From Paraburkholderia podalyriae (lineage in GTDB: Bacteria; Pseudomonadota; Gammaproteobacteria; Burkholderiales; Burkholderiaceae): a stretch of DNA of 64,000 bases. A program made the translations under genes and the position numbers. The stretch lies in the NCBI RefSeq assembly GCF_014397785.1, contig NZ_VZQQ01000011.1:62001-126000 (forward strand). Reading direction: 5' to 3'. This document shows, in pieces, positions 19,089 through 28,263 of the stretch; within the stretch, counting starts at the first letter, position 1, and every line of letters starts with the position of its first letter. The notes below the pieces were generated by a model. The model was not told the origin of the DNA, did no database searches, and was given only the letters and a program-made list of their open reading frames with translations.

Positions 19089-19198
19089 GAGCGCGCTCCC
19101 TGCCCGCGGCGGAATTGCATCAGCTCTTCGCAGCCGCCAATCAGCCCAAAGGTCAGCGCGGCGAACACCACGAGTCCCCCGACATACAGCACATCCAT
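19085..19198 (-). CDS. Uncharacterised 37-residue membrane protein at head of kdp operon
   Basis: Small ORF starting at ATG 19198 and ending in an ATGA overlap with kdpF. It has one hydrophobic segment (VLYVGGLVVFAALTFGLIGG) followed by CEELMQFRRGQGARS, which predicts a single-span protein with a basic C-terminal end. The overlap chain with kdpF and kdpA, and the presence of the operon promoter upstream rather than between it and kdpF, argue that it is translated as part of the pump operon. From memory, short ORFs of similar design occur before kdpF in other genera; no function is known to me. Confidence 0.65.
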   Translation of the reverse strand: MDVLYVGGLVVFAALTFGLIGGCEELMQFRRGQGARS

Positions 19199-19260
19199 TT
19201 TTGTTCCCCATGTACGGATTCTGGATAGCTGCAACGGTATGCCGATCCGCCTAAAGGGCT

Positions 19261-19298
19261 GGTCAAAGATGGCGGGGTGCGCGTAAAAATCGCGTAAA
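19261..19298 (-). promoter_or_regulatory. Candidate KdpE operator and kdp promoter
   Basis: On the minus strand two TTTACGC copies (19298-19292 and 19287-19281) are spaced exactly 11 bp, so they face the same side of the helix, as is usual for OmpR-family response regulators. A T-run lies between them and a CACCCCGCC stretch follows. TTGACC at 19266-19261 is a fair -35 box, 18 bases before a weak GCATAC -10. This region lies 63 bases before the first small ORF. Confidence 0.45.
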
Positions 19299-19302
19299 CG
19301 CA

Positions 19303-19336
19303 CAAGGCCGTTTCATCTCGCGATGAAACGGCCTTG
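19303..19336 (-). terminator. Intrinsic terminator-like hairpin after quinone oxidoreductase
   Basis: A perfect 15-bp stem (CAAGGCCGTTTCATC with its complement) with a four-base loop lies 43 bases after the oxidoreductase stop codon, between that gene and the kdp promoter. A run of five T residues occurs about 13 bases further on, so RNA-end formation is plausible, though the T-run is not immediately adjacent. It would insulate kdp from upstream transcription. Confidence 0.6.
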
Positions 19337-19378
19337 ATGGATGGCGTAGATCGCGGCCTGGGGCCGCGCCGTTACTTT

Positions 19379-20353
19379 TTACGGCAACAGAATCGTCGAC
19401 CCGGTCGTGCGGCGGGCCTCGAGGTCGGCGTGGGCCTGCCCGACGTCCTTCAGCGCATAGCGCTGATTGATGCTCGTCTTGACCTTGCCGGAGGCCAGCA
19501 CGTCGAACAGTTCGGCCGACATCGCCTCGTAATCGCTGCGTTTGGCCATATAGGTGAAGAGCGTCGGGCGCGTAAAGAACAGCGAGCCGCGTCCCGCGAA
19601 CTCCGACGAATCGATCGGCGGCAGCGGACCCGACGCGTTGCCGAAGCTCACGAACAGGCCGAGCGGCGCGAGGCAGTCGAGCGACTTTTCGAAGGTGTCC
19701 TTGCCGATCGAATCGTAGACGACCGGCACGCCCGCGCCGTTGGTGATCTCGCGTACGCGCTTCGTGAAGTTCTCGCGCGTATAGACGATCGCGTGATCGC
19801 AGCCGTGCGCTTTCGCGATGTCGGCTTTCTCGTCGGAACCGACCGTGCCGATCACCGTCGCGCCGAGCGCTTTCGCCCACTGGCACACCAGCAGGCCGAC
19901 ACCGCCCGCCGCGGCCTGAATGAGGATCGTGTCGCCGGCCTTCACGCGGTACGTACGGCGCAGCAGATACTGCGCGGTCAAGCCTTGCAGCATCACCGAC
20001 GCGGCCTGCTCGTCGCTGAGCGCATCGGGCAGCTTGACGGCCTGCGCGGCCTGCAGCAAGCGCTCCTGCGCGTACGCGCCGGGCGGCCGCGCGACGTACG
20101 CGACGCGATCGCCGACCTTCAGACCGCTCACGCCCGAGCCGATCGCGCTGACTTCGCCGGCCGCTTCCATTCCGAGTCCGCCCGGCAGCGGCAGCGGATA
20201 CAGACCGGTGCGGAAATACACGTCGATATAGTTCAGGCCGACCGCCGTCTGGCGAATACGGATCTCGCCCGCGCCGGGCTCGCCCACGTCGACGTCGACC
20301 CATTTCATTACTTCGGGGCCGCCGGTTTTGTCGAATCGGATTGTCTTGACCAT
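19379..20353 (-). CDS. NADPH:quinone oxidoreductase (zinc-independent MDR family)
   Basis: 324-residue medium-chain reductase of the QorA type, which reduces quinones with NADPH. The N-terminal GroES-like domain contains GLNYIDVYFRTGLYP, and the Rossmann domain the loop AAAGGVGLLVCQWAK with EKADIAKAHGCDHAI following. No structural-zinc cysteine cluster is seen, as expected for this group. Two adjacent ATG codons start the gene; the second (20353) lies at a better distance from GGAG than the first (20356). It follows mgsA by 46 bp and ends before a strong hairpin. Confidence 0.9.
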   Translation of the reverse strand: MVKTIRFDKTGGPEVMKWVDVDVGEPGAGEIRIRQTAVGLNYIDVYFRTGLYPLPLPGGLGMEAAGEVSAIGSGVSGLKVGDRVAYVARPPGAYAQERLLQAAQAVKLPDALSDEQAASVMLQGLTAQYLLRRTYRVKAGDTILIQAAAGGVGLLVCQWAKALGATVIGTVGSDEKADIAKAHGCDHAIVYTRENFTKRVREITNGAGVPVVYDSIGKDTFEKSLDCLAPLGLFVSFGNASGPLPPIDSSEFAGRGSLFFTRPTLFTYMAKRSDYEAMSAELFDVLASGKVKTSINQRYALKDVGQAHADLEARRTTGSTILLP

Positions 20354-20399
20354 CATGTCTCCTTCATCTGGACGGATGTGGGTGCGGCGACGCGCGCGC

Positions 20400-20789
20400 T
20401 CACGCGTCGCCCGACAGGCGCAGCGTCAGCACGTCGAGCACCATGCGCGCGGTCGAAATGTTCGTCGCGCACGGAATGTTGTGCACGTCGCACGCACGCA
20501 CGAGCGCGTTGATGTCGGGCTCGTGAGGCTGCGGCGTCATCGGATCGCGCAGGAAGATCACCATGTCGACGCGCCCTTCGGCGAGTTGCGCGCCGATCTG
20601 CAGGTCGCCGCCGTGCGGGCCCGACAGCATGCGCTCGACCGTGAGGCCGTGCGCGTCGCTGATGCGTCCGCCGGTCGTGCCGGTCGCGACGATCTCGCAG
20701 CGCGCGAGCGTGTCGACGTATTCGCCGGCCAGTTTGACGATGTCGTCCTTCTTGTGATCGTGCGCGATCAGCGCAATGCGGGTGCTCAT
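20400..20789 (-). CDS. mgsA: Methylglyoxal synthase
   Basis: 129-residue enzyme that converts dihydroxyacetone phosphate into methylglyoxal, bypassing lower glycolysis and releasing phosphate. It begins [15 protein letters not shown]; the phosphate-binding [19 protein letters not shown] and the catalytic region [17 protein letters not shown] are all conserved. The length is slightly shorter than the 152-residue E. coli enzyme. It lies upstream of a quinone oxidoreductase on the same strand, which may help deal with reactive carbonyls; that link is inference. Confidence 0.94.
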   Translation of the reverse strand: MSTRIALIAHDHKKDDIVKLAGEYVDTLARCEIVATGTTGGRISDAHGLTVERMLSGPHGGDLQIGAQLAEGRVDMVIFLRDPMTPQPHEPDINALVRACDVHNIPCATNISTARMVLDVLTLRLSGDA

Positions 20790-20905
20790 GACTTAAGACT
20801 CCTCAGACCGTTGTGACTATCGTTGTTGTGATGTGACGTGCGTCGTTCGGGTGCGTGCTCCGCGCACGAGGCGGCTCCGAACCTGCCAGCTCAGTACGTA
20901 CCTGC

Positions 20906-21685
20906 TCAGTACGTACCGGGATAGGCGCCGCCGTCGATCAACCAGTTCTGCCCGGTGATGTAGCCCGCGTGCACGCTGCACAGGAACGCGCAGGCGCGGC
21001 CGAATTCGTCGCGAGTGCCGAAGCGCCCGGCGGGGATCGTCTTGATGCGCTGCTTGCGTGCTTCGTCGATCGAAATGCCGTGCGTTTTCGCCTGCGCCTC
21101 GAACGTGACCGCGATGCGGTCGGTGTCGAACAGGCCCGGCAGCAGGTTGTTGATCGTCACGCCGGTCGGCGCGACCTTGCGCGCGAGACCCGCGACGAAA
21201 CCGGTCAGCCCCGAGCGCGCGCCGTTCGACAGACCGAGCACGTCGATCGGCGCCTTCACCGCCGAGCTCGTGATGTTGACGATGCGCCCGAAGCCGCGCG
21301 CGCTCATCGTATCGATGGTCTGACGGATTAGCTCGATCGGCGTCAGCATGTTGGCTTCGAGCGCGCGGATCCAGTCCTCGTGCGTGAAGTTGCGGAAATC
21401 GCCCGGCGGCGGGCCGCCGGCGTTGTTGACGAGGATGTCCGGATGCGGGCACGCGGCCAGCGCGGCGGCGCGCCCTTCGGGCGTGGTGATGTCGCAGGCA
21501 ACCGTCTTCACGTCGACGCCACTCTGCTTGCGGATCGCCTCGGCGGTCGCTTCGAGCGTTTCGGCGGTGCGCGCGACGATCGTCAGGTTGACGCCCTCGG
21601 CGGCGAGCGCTTCCGCGCAGCCGCGCCCCAGACCCTTGCTCGCCGCGCAAACGAGCGCGGTACGTCCTGCGATTCCCATGTCCAT
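20906..21685 (-). CDS. SDR family protein with altered catalytic motif
   Basis: 259-residue short-chain dehydrogenase-like protein. The cofactor motif AASKGLG (residues 14-20) and NNAG (87-90) are intact, and Ser140/141 is present. Where the catalytic YxxxK should be, the sequence reads SNGAR (residues 153-157), replacing Tyr with Ser and Lys with Arg. A subgroup of SDR proteins with SNxxR at this place exists, so this may be a family trait rather than damage. The reaction is unknown. It precedes mgsA by 116 bp. Confidence 0.85.
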   Translation of the reverse strand: MDMGIAGRTALVCAASKGLGRGCAEALAAEGVNLTIVARTAETLEATAEAIRKQSGVDVKTVACDITTPEGRAAALAACPHPDILVNNAGGPPPGDFRNFTHEDWIRALEANMLTPIELIRQTIDTMSARGFGRIVNITSSAVKAPIDVLGLSNGARSGLTGFVAGLARKVAPTGVTINNLLPGLFDTDRIAVTFEAQAKTHGISIDEARKQRIKTIPAGRFGTRDEFGRACAFLCSVHAGYITGQNWLIDGGAYPGTY

Positions 21686-21714
21686 GTGTACGTCCTCGTG
21701 GCGAAGTTTCCCCA

Positions 21715-21729
21715 GATTCTAGAAGAATC
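21715..21729. promoter_or_regulatory. 15-bp perfect palindrome between divergent SDR and upp genes
   Basis: GATTCTAGAAGAATC reads as a six-base perfect inverted repeat around a three-base centre (AGA). It lies 30 bases before the minus-strand SDR start and about 175 bases before upp. Such symmetry in a short divergent region suggests a dimeric repressor site, but no regulator is encoded next to it. Confidence 0.35.
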
Positions 21730-21903
21730 GCTGCCGGACTGTGCCGCGCCGCTGAAATCTCAGGTATCGCCGGGCACCACTCTTTCGCTAAACTTGCGCG
21801 GTGGCGCGCTTTTCCTGCCTTCCGCCCGGCTTCCGGGGTGCGGACGAGACGAACGGAGCAGCGCGCCGAACCGATCCACCTTGCCGCCGCGCGCGAGCCC
21901 GCC

Positions 21904-22554
21904 ATGACCCAGGACAGCCGTTTCCCCAATCTCTTCATCCTCGATCACCCGCTGATCCAGCACAAGCTGTCGCACATGCGCGACCGGGACACGTCGACGC
22001 GCACGTTCCGCGAACTGCTGCGCGAAATCACGCTGCTGATGGGCTACGAAATCACCCGCAACCTGCCGATGACCACGCGCCGCATCACCACGCCGCTCGT
22101 CGAAATCGACGCGCCGGTGATCGCCGGCAAGAAGCTCGCGATCGTGCCGGTGCTGCGTGCGGGCGTCGGCATGTCGGACGGCCTGCTCGAGCTGGTGCCG
22201 TCGGCGCGCGTCGGCCACATCGGCGTGTATCGCGCGGAGGATCATCGGCCGGTCGAATACCTGGTGCGACTGCCGGACCTCGAAGACCGCGTTTTCATCC
22301 TTTGCGATCCGATGGTCGCGACCGGCTACTCGGCCGTGCACGCTGTCGATGTGCTCAAGCGCCGCAACGTCGCCGCCGAGAACATCATGTTCCTCGCGCT
22401 CGTCGCCGCGCCCGAGGGCGTGCAGGTGTTCCAAGACGCGCACCCGGACGTCAAGCTGTTCGTCGCGTCGCTCGACTCGCATCTGAACGAGCATGCGTAC
22501 ATCGTGCCAGGCCTGGGCGACGCGGGCGACCGGTTGTTCGGTACCAAGAACTGA
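21904..22554 (+). CDS. upp: Uracil phosphoribosyltransferase
   Basis: 216-residue pyrimidine-salvage enzyme that joins uracil and PRPP to make UMP. The PRPP-binding loop is [11 protein letters not shown], the uracil-binding C-terminal region contains [18 protein letters not shown], and [16 protein letters not shown] is conserved. The ATG at 21904 gives the canonical start ([10 protein letters not shown]) and length; an in-frame codon at 21838 would add 22 unrelated residues. Confidence 0.96.
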   Translation: MTQDSRFPNLFILDHPLIQHKLSHMRDRDTSTRTFRELLREITLLMGYEITRNLPMTTRRITTPLVEIDAPVIAGKKLAIVPVLRAGVGMSDGLLELVPSARVGHIGVYRAEDHRPVEYLVRLPDLEDRVFILCDPMVATGYSAVHAVDVLKRRNVAAENIMFLALVAAPEGVQVFQDAHPDVKLFVASLDSHLNEHAYIVPGLGDAGDRLFGTKN

Positions 22555-22985
22555 CGCGCCGCGCCCCCTCTGCCGCACCCGCGCGGCGTGATAAAATTCG
22601 AATCCGTTCGACGAGCGGCTCGACCGCACGATCACGCGCGACGCCGCCTGCAATTTCGACTGACGCACCACGCCTTCGCATCAAGTCATGCGGCAGATGG
22701 CCGCGCAAGCTGCTCCCCATCGCGCTGCCGCCCTGCCGCCCCGCCTGGCCGGCCGGTCACGCAAGAACCGGCCCGACATCTACCGGCGGGCAAGCGTGGA
22801 ACGACGCGCGGGAACGGCGAGGCTGAGATCGGCGGCGGCAGTGGCCGCCCCGACGGGCCAGCACGAGCGGCCGGCAGCCTTTCGCCTGACGGTTTGACAT
22901 CGAGGCGCAATACGCGAGGCGCCCGACATCGCAACGACAATTGCACTATGCGTGCGCCCCGCTGGCGCGCGCGACGGAGAAAAGT
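22555..22985. other. 431-bp gap between upp and yebC, no gene seen
   Basis: The gap contains a TAAAAT at 22592-22597 that could be the -10 box of a yebC promoter, and a seven-base inverted repeat (GGCCGGT and ACCGGCC, 22751-22773) with a nine-base loop. Open frames here, such as 22688-22897, have no family resemblance and look like chance frames in high-G+C DNA. Confidence 0.5.
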
Positions 22986-23714
22986 ATGGCGGGTCATTCG
23001 AAATGGGCCAACATCAAGCATAAGAAAGCAGCGGCCGACGCCAAGCGCGGCAAGGTCTGGACGCGGCTCATCAAGGAAATCCAGGTTGCGGCCCGTCTGG
23101 GCGGCGGCGAAATCGACTCGAACCCGCGTCTGCGGCTCGCGGTCGACAAGGCGTACGACGCCAACATGCCGAAAGACAACATCAACCGCGCGATCCAGCG
23201 CGGTGTCGGCGGCGCGGACGGCGCGAACTACGAAGAAATCCGCTACGAGGGCTACGGCATCGGCGGCGCGGCGGTGATCGTCGACACGATGACCGACAAT
23301 CGCACGCGCACGGTCGCGGAAGTGCGGCATGCGTTCTCGAAGAACGGCGGCAACATGGGTACGGACGGCTCGGTGTCGTTCATGTTCGATCACATCGGCC
23401 AGTTCCTGTTCGCGCCCGGCACCGCCGAAGACGCGCTGATGGAAGCCGCGCTCGAAGCGGGCGCCGACGACGTCGTGACGAACGAGGATGGCAGCATCGA
23501 AGTGCTGTGCTCACCGCACGATTTTTCGAAGGTGAAGGCTGCGCTCGAAGCAGCGGGCTTCAAGGCCGAATTGGCCGAAGTCACGATGAAGCCGCAGACC
23601 GAAGTCGAATTCACCGGCGACGACGCGGTGAAAATGCAGAAACTGCTCGACGCGCTGGAAAATCTGGACGACGTGCAGGAAGTCTATACAAACGCATCGA
23701 TCGCCGACGAGTGA
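22986..23714 (+). CDS. YebC/PmpR family DNA-binding protein
   Basis: 242-residue member of the YebC/PmpR family, annotated as a transcriptional regulator and in recent work also linked to relief of ribosome stalling at proline runs. The diagnostic N-terminus [20 protein letters not shown] is present, followed by the middle domain with [19 protein letters not shown] and the C-terminal segment. The ATG at 22986 gives the standard start. The gene stands alone between upp and purD. Confidence 0.94.
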   Translation: MAGHSKWANIKHKKAAADAKRGKVWTRLIKEIQVAARLGGGEIDSNPRLRLAVDKAYDANMPKDNINRAIQRGVGGADGANYEEIRYEGYGIGGAAVIVDTMTDNRTRTVAEVRHAFSKNGGNMGTDGSVSFMFDHIGQFLFAPGTAEDALMEAALEAGADDVVTNEDGSIEVLCSPHDFSKVKAALEAAGFKAELAEVTMKPQTEVEFTGDDAVKMQKLLDALENLDDVQEVYTNASIADE

Positions 23715-23817
23715 TGGCGCGCCGAACGCGAATCCGTTCGCCTTTGCTGTTGATGGTTTGTTGCACGGCCGACCACACCGCTCGGCCGTTTATGGTTTTT
23801 AAGTCTCGGGGATTCAC

Positions 23818-25101
23818 ATGAAGTTACTCGTCGTCGGTTCCGGCGGTCGCGAACATGCGCTCGCATGGAAGCTCGCGCAATCGCCGCGGGTCCAGCTCGT
23901 CTACGTCGCGCCGGGCAACGGCGGCACCGCTCAGGATGAGCGTCTGCTCAACATCGACATCACCGAGCCGGCCGCGCTCGCGGATTTCGTCGAAAAAGAA
24001 CAGATCGCGTTCACGCTGGTCGGGCCGGAAGCGCCGCTCGCGGCAGGCATCGTCAACCTGTTCCGCTCGCGCGGTCTGAAGATCTTCGGGCCGACCAAAG
24101 AAGCCGCGCAGCTCGAAAGCTCGAAAGATTTCGCCAAAGCGTTCATGAAGCGCCACGGCATCCCGACCGCGGCATACGAAACCTTCGCCGACGTCGCCGC
24201 AGCGCACGCGTATCTGGACGCCAAGGGCGCGCCGATCGTGATCAAGGCCGACGGCCTCGCCGCCGGCAAGGGCGTGGTGGTCGCGCAGACGCTGGAAGAA
24301 GCGCACGCCGCAGTCGACATGATGCTGTCGGACAACAAGCTCGGCGACGCCGGCGCGCGCGTCGTGATCGAGGAATTCCTCGCCGGCGAGGAAGCGAGCT
24401 TCATCGTGATGGTCGATGGCAAGCACGTGCTCGCGCTCGCGTCGAGTCAGGATCACAAGCGTTTGCTCGACGGCGACCAGGGCCCGAACACGGGCGGCAT
24501 GGGCGCCTACTCGCCCGCGCCGATCGTCACGCCGCAACTGCATGCGCGCGTGATGCGCGAAATCATCCTGCCGACCGTGCGCGGCATGGAGAAGGAAGGC
24601 ATCCGCTACACCGGCTTCCTGTACGCGGGCCTGATGATCGACGCGCAAGGCAACCCGAAGACGCTCGAATTCAACTGCCGGATGGGCGACCCCGAAACGC
24701 AGCCGATCATGGCGCGTCTGAAGGGCGACTATTCGAAGGTGGTCGAACACGCGATCGCCGGCACGCTGGACACCGTCGAACTCGAATGGGACCGCCGCAC
24801 CGCGCTCGGCGTCGTGCTCGCCGCGCACAACTATCCGGACACCCCGAGGAAGGGCGACCGCATCAACGGCATTCCCGCCGAAACCGCGGATTCGGTCACG
24901 TTCCACGCCGGCACCACGCTGACGGACGGCAAGCTGACGACCTCGGGCGGGCGCGTGCTGTGCGTCGTCGGTCTGGCGGATTCGGTGCGCACCGCGCAGG
25001 CGGCCGCCTATGAAACGATCAATCAGATCGCGTTCGACGGCATGCAGTATCGCCGCGACATCGGCTATCGCGCGCTCAATCGCAAGCACGACGCCAGGTA
25101 A
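23818..25101 (+). CDS. purD: Phosphoribosylamine-glycine ligase
   Basis: 427-residue ATP-grasp enzyme that makes glycinamide ribonucleotide (second step of purine synthesis). The N-domain opens MKLLVVGSGGREHALAWKL, the ATP-grasp region contains IKADGLAAGKGVVVA and the signature GPNTGGMGAYSPAP, and the metal-binding EFNCRMGDPETQ is intact. The length is typical. PurT, which uses its product, is encoded at 59.2-60.5 kb in this window. Confidence 0.96.
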   Translation: MKLLVVGSGGREHALAWKLAQSPRVQLVYVAPGNGGTAQDERLLNIDITEPAALADFVEKEQIAFTLVGPEAPLAAGIVNLFRSRGLKIFGPTKEAAQLESSKDFAKAFMKRHGIPTAAYETFADVAAAHAYLDAKGAPIVIKADGLAAGKGVVVAQTLEEAHAAVDMMLSDNKLGDAGARVVIEEFLAGEEASFIVMVDGKHVLALASSQDHKRLLDGDQGPNTGGMGAYSPAPIVTPQLHARVMREIILPTVRGMEKEGIRYTGFLYAGLMIDAQGNPKTLEFNCRMGDPETQPIMARLKGDYSKVVEHAIAGTLDTVELEWDRRTALGVVLAAHNYPDTPRKGDRINGIPAETADSVTFHAGTTLTDGKLTTSGGRVLCVVGLADSVRTAQAAAYETINQIAFDGMQYRRDIGYRALNRKHDAR

Positions 25102-25368
25102 GCGGCGCTTGCGTCGGCCGCCGTGCGAGCGGCGGCCACGCCAAACGACGCGCGCTACACTGCATCTTTCGCGCTCGTCGCGACGAACGGGCCCGAAGCC
25201 CGCTGATCGGCCGAAGCGGCGAGCCGCCTCCCAGATCCGCCTCCGGCCCCCACGCAATCCGATTAAGCGGTCCGATCGCGCAGCATCCAGCCTGACGCTA
25301 ACGCGGCCGTCGCCCACTTTCGACGAACCCGCGGCACGACAAGCGTGCCGCCCCCGGCACCTGCATTC

Positions 25369-26292
25369 ATGAGCAATTCGAGCTACGACGCACAAGCCGT
25401 GCGCAGCTGGCTGCAAGGCCTGCAATCGCATATCGCGGACACGCTCGGCGCCTTCGACGGCACCGCGTTCGCGACCGACGCGTGGCAGCGCGCGCCCGGC
25501 GAGAAGCTGCGCGGCGGCGGCGTCACGCGGATTCTCGAAGGCGGGCAGTTCTTCGAGCGCGCGGGCATCGGCTTCTCGGACGTCGCGGGCGACGAGCTGC
25601 CAGGCTCGGCGAGCGCCGCGCGGCCGCAACTGGCCGGGCGCGGATTCGAGGCGATGGGCGTGTCGCTCGTGCTGCATCCGCACAATCCACACTGCCCGAC
25701 CGTGCACATGAACGTGCGCCTGCTGATCGCGACGAGGCAAGGCGAAGAACCGGTGTTCTGGTTCGGCGGCGGCATGGACCTGACGCCCTACTACGGCTAC
25801 GAAGAGGACGCGCGGCATTTCCATCAGGTGTGCCGCGACGCGCTTGCGCCGTACGGCGCGGACCTGTACCCGCGCTTCAAGCGCTGGTGCGACGAGTACT
25901 TCTTCCTGAAGCACCGCAACGAACCACGCGGCATCGGCGGGATTTTCTTCGACGATTTCTCGGCGCCGGGCTTCGACGAGTCGTTCGCGATGCTCAGGAG
26001 CGTCGGCGAGGGCTTCCTCAACGCGTACCTGCCGATCATAGAGCGGCGCCGCAATACGCCGTACGGCGAAGCCGAGCGCGCGTTCCAGGCCTACCGGCGC
26101 GGTCGCTACGTCGAGTTCAATCTGGTCTTCGACCGTGGCACACTGTTTGGACTGCAGAGCGGCGGGCGCACCGAATCGATCCTGATGTCGATGCCGCCCG
26201 TGGCGAACTGGCGCTACGACTGGCAGCCCGAGCCGGGCACGCCGGAAGCGCGTTTGTACAGCGATTTCCTCGTGCCGCGCGAGTGGGTGTGA
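25369..26292 (+). CDS. hemF: Oxygen-dependent coproporphyrinogen III oxidase
   Basis: 307-residue cytosolic enzyme that oxidatively decarboxylates coproporphyrinogen III to protoporphyrinogen IX in haem synthesis. Conserved blocks include the [15 protein letters not shown] stretch, [21 protein letters not shown], and near the end [26 protein letters not shown]. The ATG at 25369 gives the standard start. The nadD frame begins 43 bases after its stop, so the two may share a transcript. A TACACT at 25156-25161 could be a -10 box. Confidence 0.95.
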   Translation: MSNSSYDAQAVRSWLQGLQSHIADTLGAFDGTAFATDAWQRAPGEKLRGGGVTRILEGGQFFERAGIGFSDVAGDELPGSASAARPQLAGRGFEAMGVSLVLHPHNPHCPTVHMNVRLLIATRQGEEPVFWFGGGMDLTPYYGYEEDARHFHQVCRDALAPYGADLYPRFKRWCDEYFFLKHRNEPRGIGGIFFDDFSAPGFDESFAMLRSVGEGFLNAYLPIIERRRNTPYGEAERAFQAYRRGRYVEFNLVFDRGTLFGLQSGGRTESILMSMPPVANWRYDWQPEPGTPEARLYSDFLVPREWV

Positions 26293-26335
26293 CGCGCCAC
26301 CTGTCTCGCTTACGGTCTCGACAAAGGATCCTCAT

Positions 26336-27055
26336 CTGAAGCCGAACGCTCACCCTGTCGCCCTGCCTCGCCGGATCGGTCTGCTGGGCGGCACATTCGA
26401 TCCGATCCACGACGGCCACCTCGCGCTCGCGCGGCGGTTCGCCGACGTGCTGCGGCTGACCGAACTGGTGCTGCTGCCGGCCGGCCAGCCGTGGCAGAAA
26501 GCCGACGTGTCGCCCGCCGAACATCGACTCGCGATGACGCGCGCGGCGGCCGCTTCTGTCGCGATCCCCGGCGTGACGGTGCGCGTCGCGACCGACGAAA
26601 TCGAGCACGATGGCGCGACCTACACGGTCGACACGCTGCGACGCTGGCGCGAGCGCGAAGGCGACGACGCATCGATCACGCTGCTGATCGGCGCAGATCA
26701 ACTGGTGCAGCTCGACACATGGCGCGACTGGCGGCGCCTGTTCGAGTTCGCGCATATCGGCGCGGCCACGCGGCCCGGCTTCGAGCTCGCGTCGAGCGCC
26801 CCCGCGGTCGCCCGCGAGATCGCCGCGCGCCGCGCGAGCGCCGCCGTGCTGCGGGGCACGCCCTGCGGTCATCTGCTGATCGACACGACGCTCGCGTTCA
26901 ACGTATCGGCCACCGACATTCGCGCGCATCTGCGCGAGCAGCTCAACCAGCGGCTCGCCCACGCGGGCGCGGGCAGCGCACAGGATCAGGCCGCAAGTCA
27001 TGTCCCCGCCGCGGTGTGGGACTATATTCTTCAACATCATCTGTACCACCGGTAA
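26336..27055 (+). CDS. nadD: Nicotinate-nucleotide adenylyltransferase, apparent CTG start
   Basis: About 239-residue enzyme that makes nicotinate adenine dinucleotide in NAD synthesis. The nucleotide-binding signature [11 protein letters not shown] and the C-terminal ISATDIR-equivalent [12 protein letters not shown] are intact. The first ATG/GTG/TTG in frame is GTG at 26447, but that lies after the signature and would yield an inactive protein. The frame upstream contains no standard start back into hemF. CTG at 26336 has AAGGA seven bases before it and adds PRRIGLLGG in the right place, so I take it as the start. Confidence 0.85.
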   Translation: MKPNAHPVALPRRIGLLGGTFDPIHDGHLALARRFADVLRLTELVLLPAGQPWQKADVSPAEHRLAMTRAAAASVAIPGVTVRVATDEIEHDGATYTVDTLRRWREREGDDASITLLIGADQLVQLDTWRDWRRLFEFAHIGAATRPGFELASSAPAVAREIAARRASAAVLRGTPCGHLLIDTTLAFNVSATDIRAHLREQLNQRLAHAGAGSAQDQAASHVPAAVWDYILQHHLYHR

Positions 27056-27059
27056 CTCC

Positions 27060-27509
27060 ATGGATATTCGCAAACTGCAACGTGTGATCGTCGACGCTCT
27101 CGAAGACGTCAAGGCGCAAGACATCAAAGTGTTCAACACCAGCCACCTGACCTCGCTGTTCGATCGCGTGATCGTCGCGAGCGGTACGTCGAACCGGCAA
27201 ACCAAGGCGCTCGCGTCGAGCGTGCGCGAAGGCGTGAAGGAAGCCGGCGGCGATATCATCAGCACCGAGGGCGAGGATATCGGCGAATGGGTGCTGGTCG
27301 ATTGCGGCGACGCGGTCGTGCACATCCTGCAGCCGGCGCTGCGCCAGTACTACAACCTCGAGGAAATCTGGGGCGACAAGCCGGTGCGCATCAAGCTGTC
27401 GACGCCGAACCCGTTCGGTGGCGCGCGCGCAAGCGAGCCCGACGACGAGGAAGACGACGAAACGCCGGCCGCGAAACCCGCGCGCAAGACCACGGCGCGC
27501 CGCAAGTAA
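27060..27509 (+). CDS. rsfS: Ribosomal silencing factor RsfS
   Basis: 149-residue protein that binds ribosomal protein L14 and blocks subunit joining in starvation. The RsfS domain covers about residues 1-115, with FDRVIVASGTSNRQ and EGEDIGEWVLVDCGDAVVHI. A 35-residue tail follows, acidic then basic (EPDDEEDDE, then ARKTTARRK); the E. coli protein lacks it. The gene follows nadD after four bases and precedes rlmH by 36, as in most betaproteobacteria. Confidence 0.93.
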   Translation: MDIRKLQRVIVDALEDVKAQDIKVFNTSHLTSLFDRVIVASGTSNRQTKALASSVREGVKEAGGDIISTEGEDIGEWVLVDCGDAVVHILQPALRQYYNLEEIWGDKPVRIKLSTPNPFGGARASEPDDEEDDETPAAKPARKTTARRK

Positions 27510-27545
27510 GCGCGCCGTGTCGGGCACACCGCTACTGCCCTCGAA

Positions 27546-28016
27546 ATGAAACTGCACATCCTCGCCGTCGGCCACAAGATGCCGGACTGGATCGCGACCG
27601 GCTTCGACGAATACGCGAAGCGCATGCCGCCCGAGCTGCGCATCGAGCTGCGTGAGATCAAACCGGAGCAGCGCTCGTCGGGGCGTTCGGCCGAAAGCGT
27701 GATGGCCGCCGAGCGGCAGAAGATCGAAGCCGCGTTGCCGAAGAACGCCCGCATCGTCGCCCTCGACGAACGCGGCAAGGACTGGACCACGATGCAGCTC
27801 GCGGGCGCGTTGCCGGGCTGGCAGCAGGACGGCCGCGACGTGGCCTTTCTGATCGGCGGCGCGGACGGGCTCGATCCCGAGCTAAAGGCACGCGCCGATA
27901 TGATGCTGCGCGTGTCGAGCCTCACGCTGCCGCACGCGATGGTGCGCGTGCTGCTGGCCGAGCAGCTTTACCGCGCGTGGACCATTACGCAGAATCATCC
28001 TTATCATCGCGCGTGA
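27546..28016 (+). CDS. rlmH: 23S rRNA pseudouridine-1915 N3-methyltransferase
   Basis: 156-residue SPOUT-class methyltransferase acting on helix 69 of 23S rRNA in the assembled ribosome. The SAM-binding knot contains [13 protein letters not shown] and the C-terminal substrate segment [20 protein letters not shown]. It closes with YHRA, the expected C-terminus. It lies downstream of rsfS, another ribosome-acting gene. Confidence 0.95.
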   Translation: MKLHILAVGHKMPDWIATGFDEYAKRMPPELRIELREIKPEQRSSGRSAESVMAAERQKIEAALPKNARIVALDERGKDWTTMQLAGALPGWQQDGRDVAFLIGGADGLDPELKARADMMLRVSSLTLPHAMVRVLLAEQLYRAWTITQNHPYHRA

Positions 28017-28263
28017 GTGGTGAGCCAGGCGAGGCGACGCCTGCCAACCGTTCGTTGCTGATGGCGCGTCGTGGGGGCTCTGTCGACACGCCTGAACGTA
28101 TCGTTGCCGCTTCATGCGATGATGCGCGCGACGCGCTGCGCATCGATGCCGTAAATGGATGCCGCGCATCGATCGCGTCACCGAGTCAACCGCCACGCAT
28201 TCACGCTCCCCCAGCGTTCACCGCCCTCGCGCCATCCGTTTCCCGCTCCGTCGAGACCCGTTC

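Noticed and set aside
22688..22897. Possible 69-residue gene between upp and yebC
   Set aside because: Arg/Ala-rich with no family likeness and no ribosome site; typical of chance frames here.
26447..27055. nadD starting at GTG 26447
   Set aside because: This would remove the nucleotide-binding signature, which is present in the same frame just upstream.
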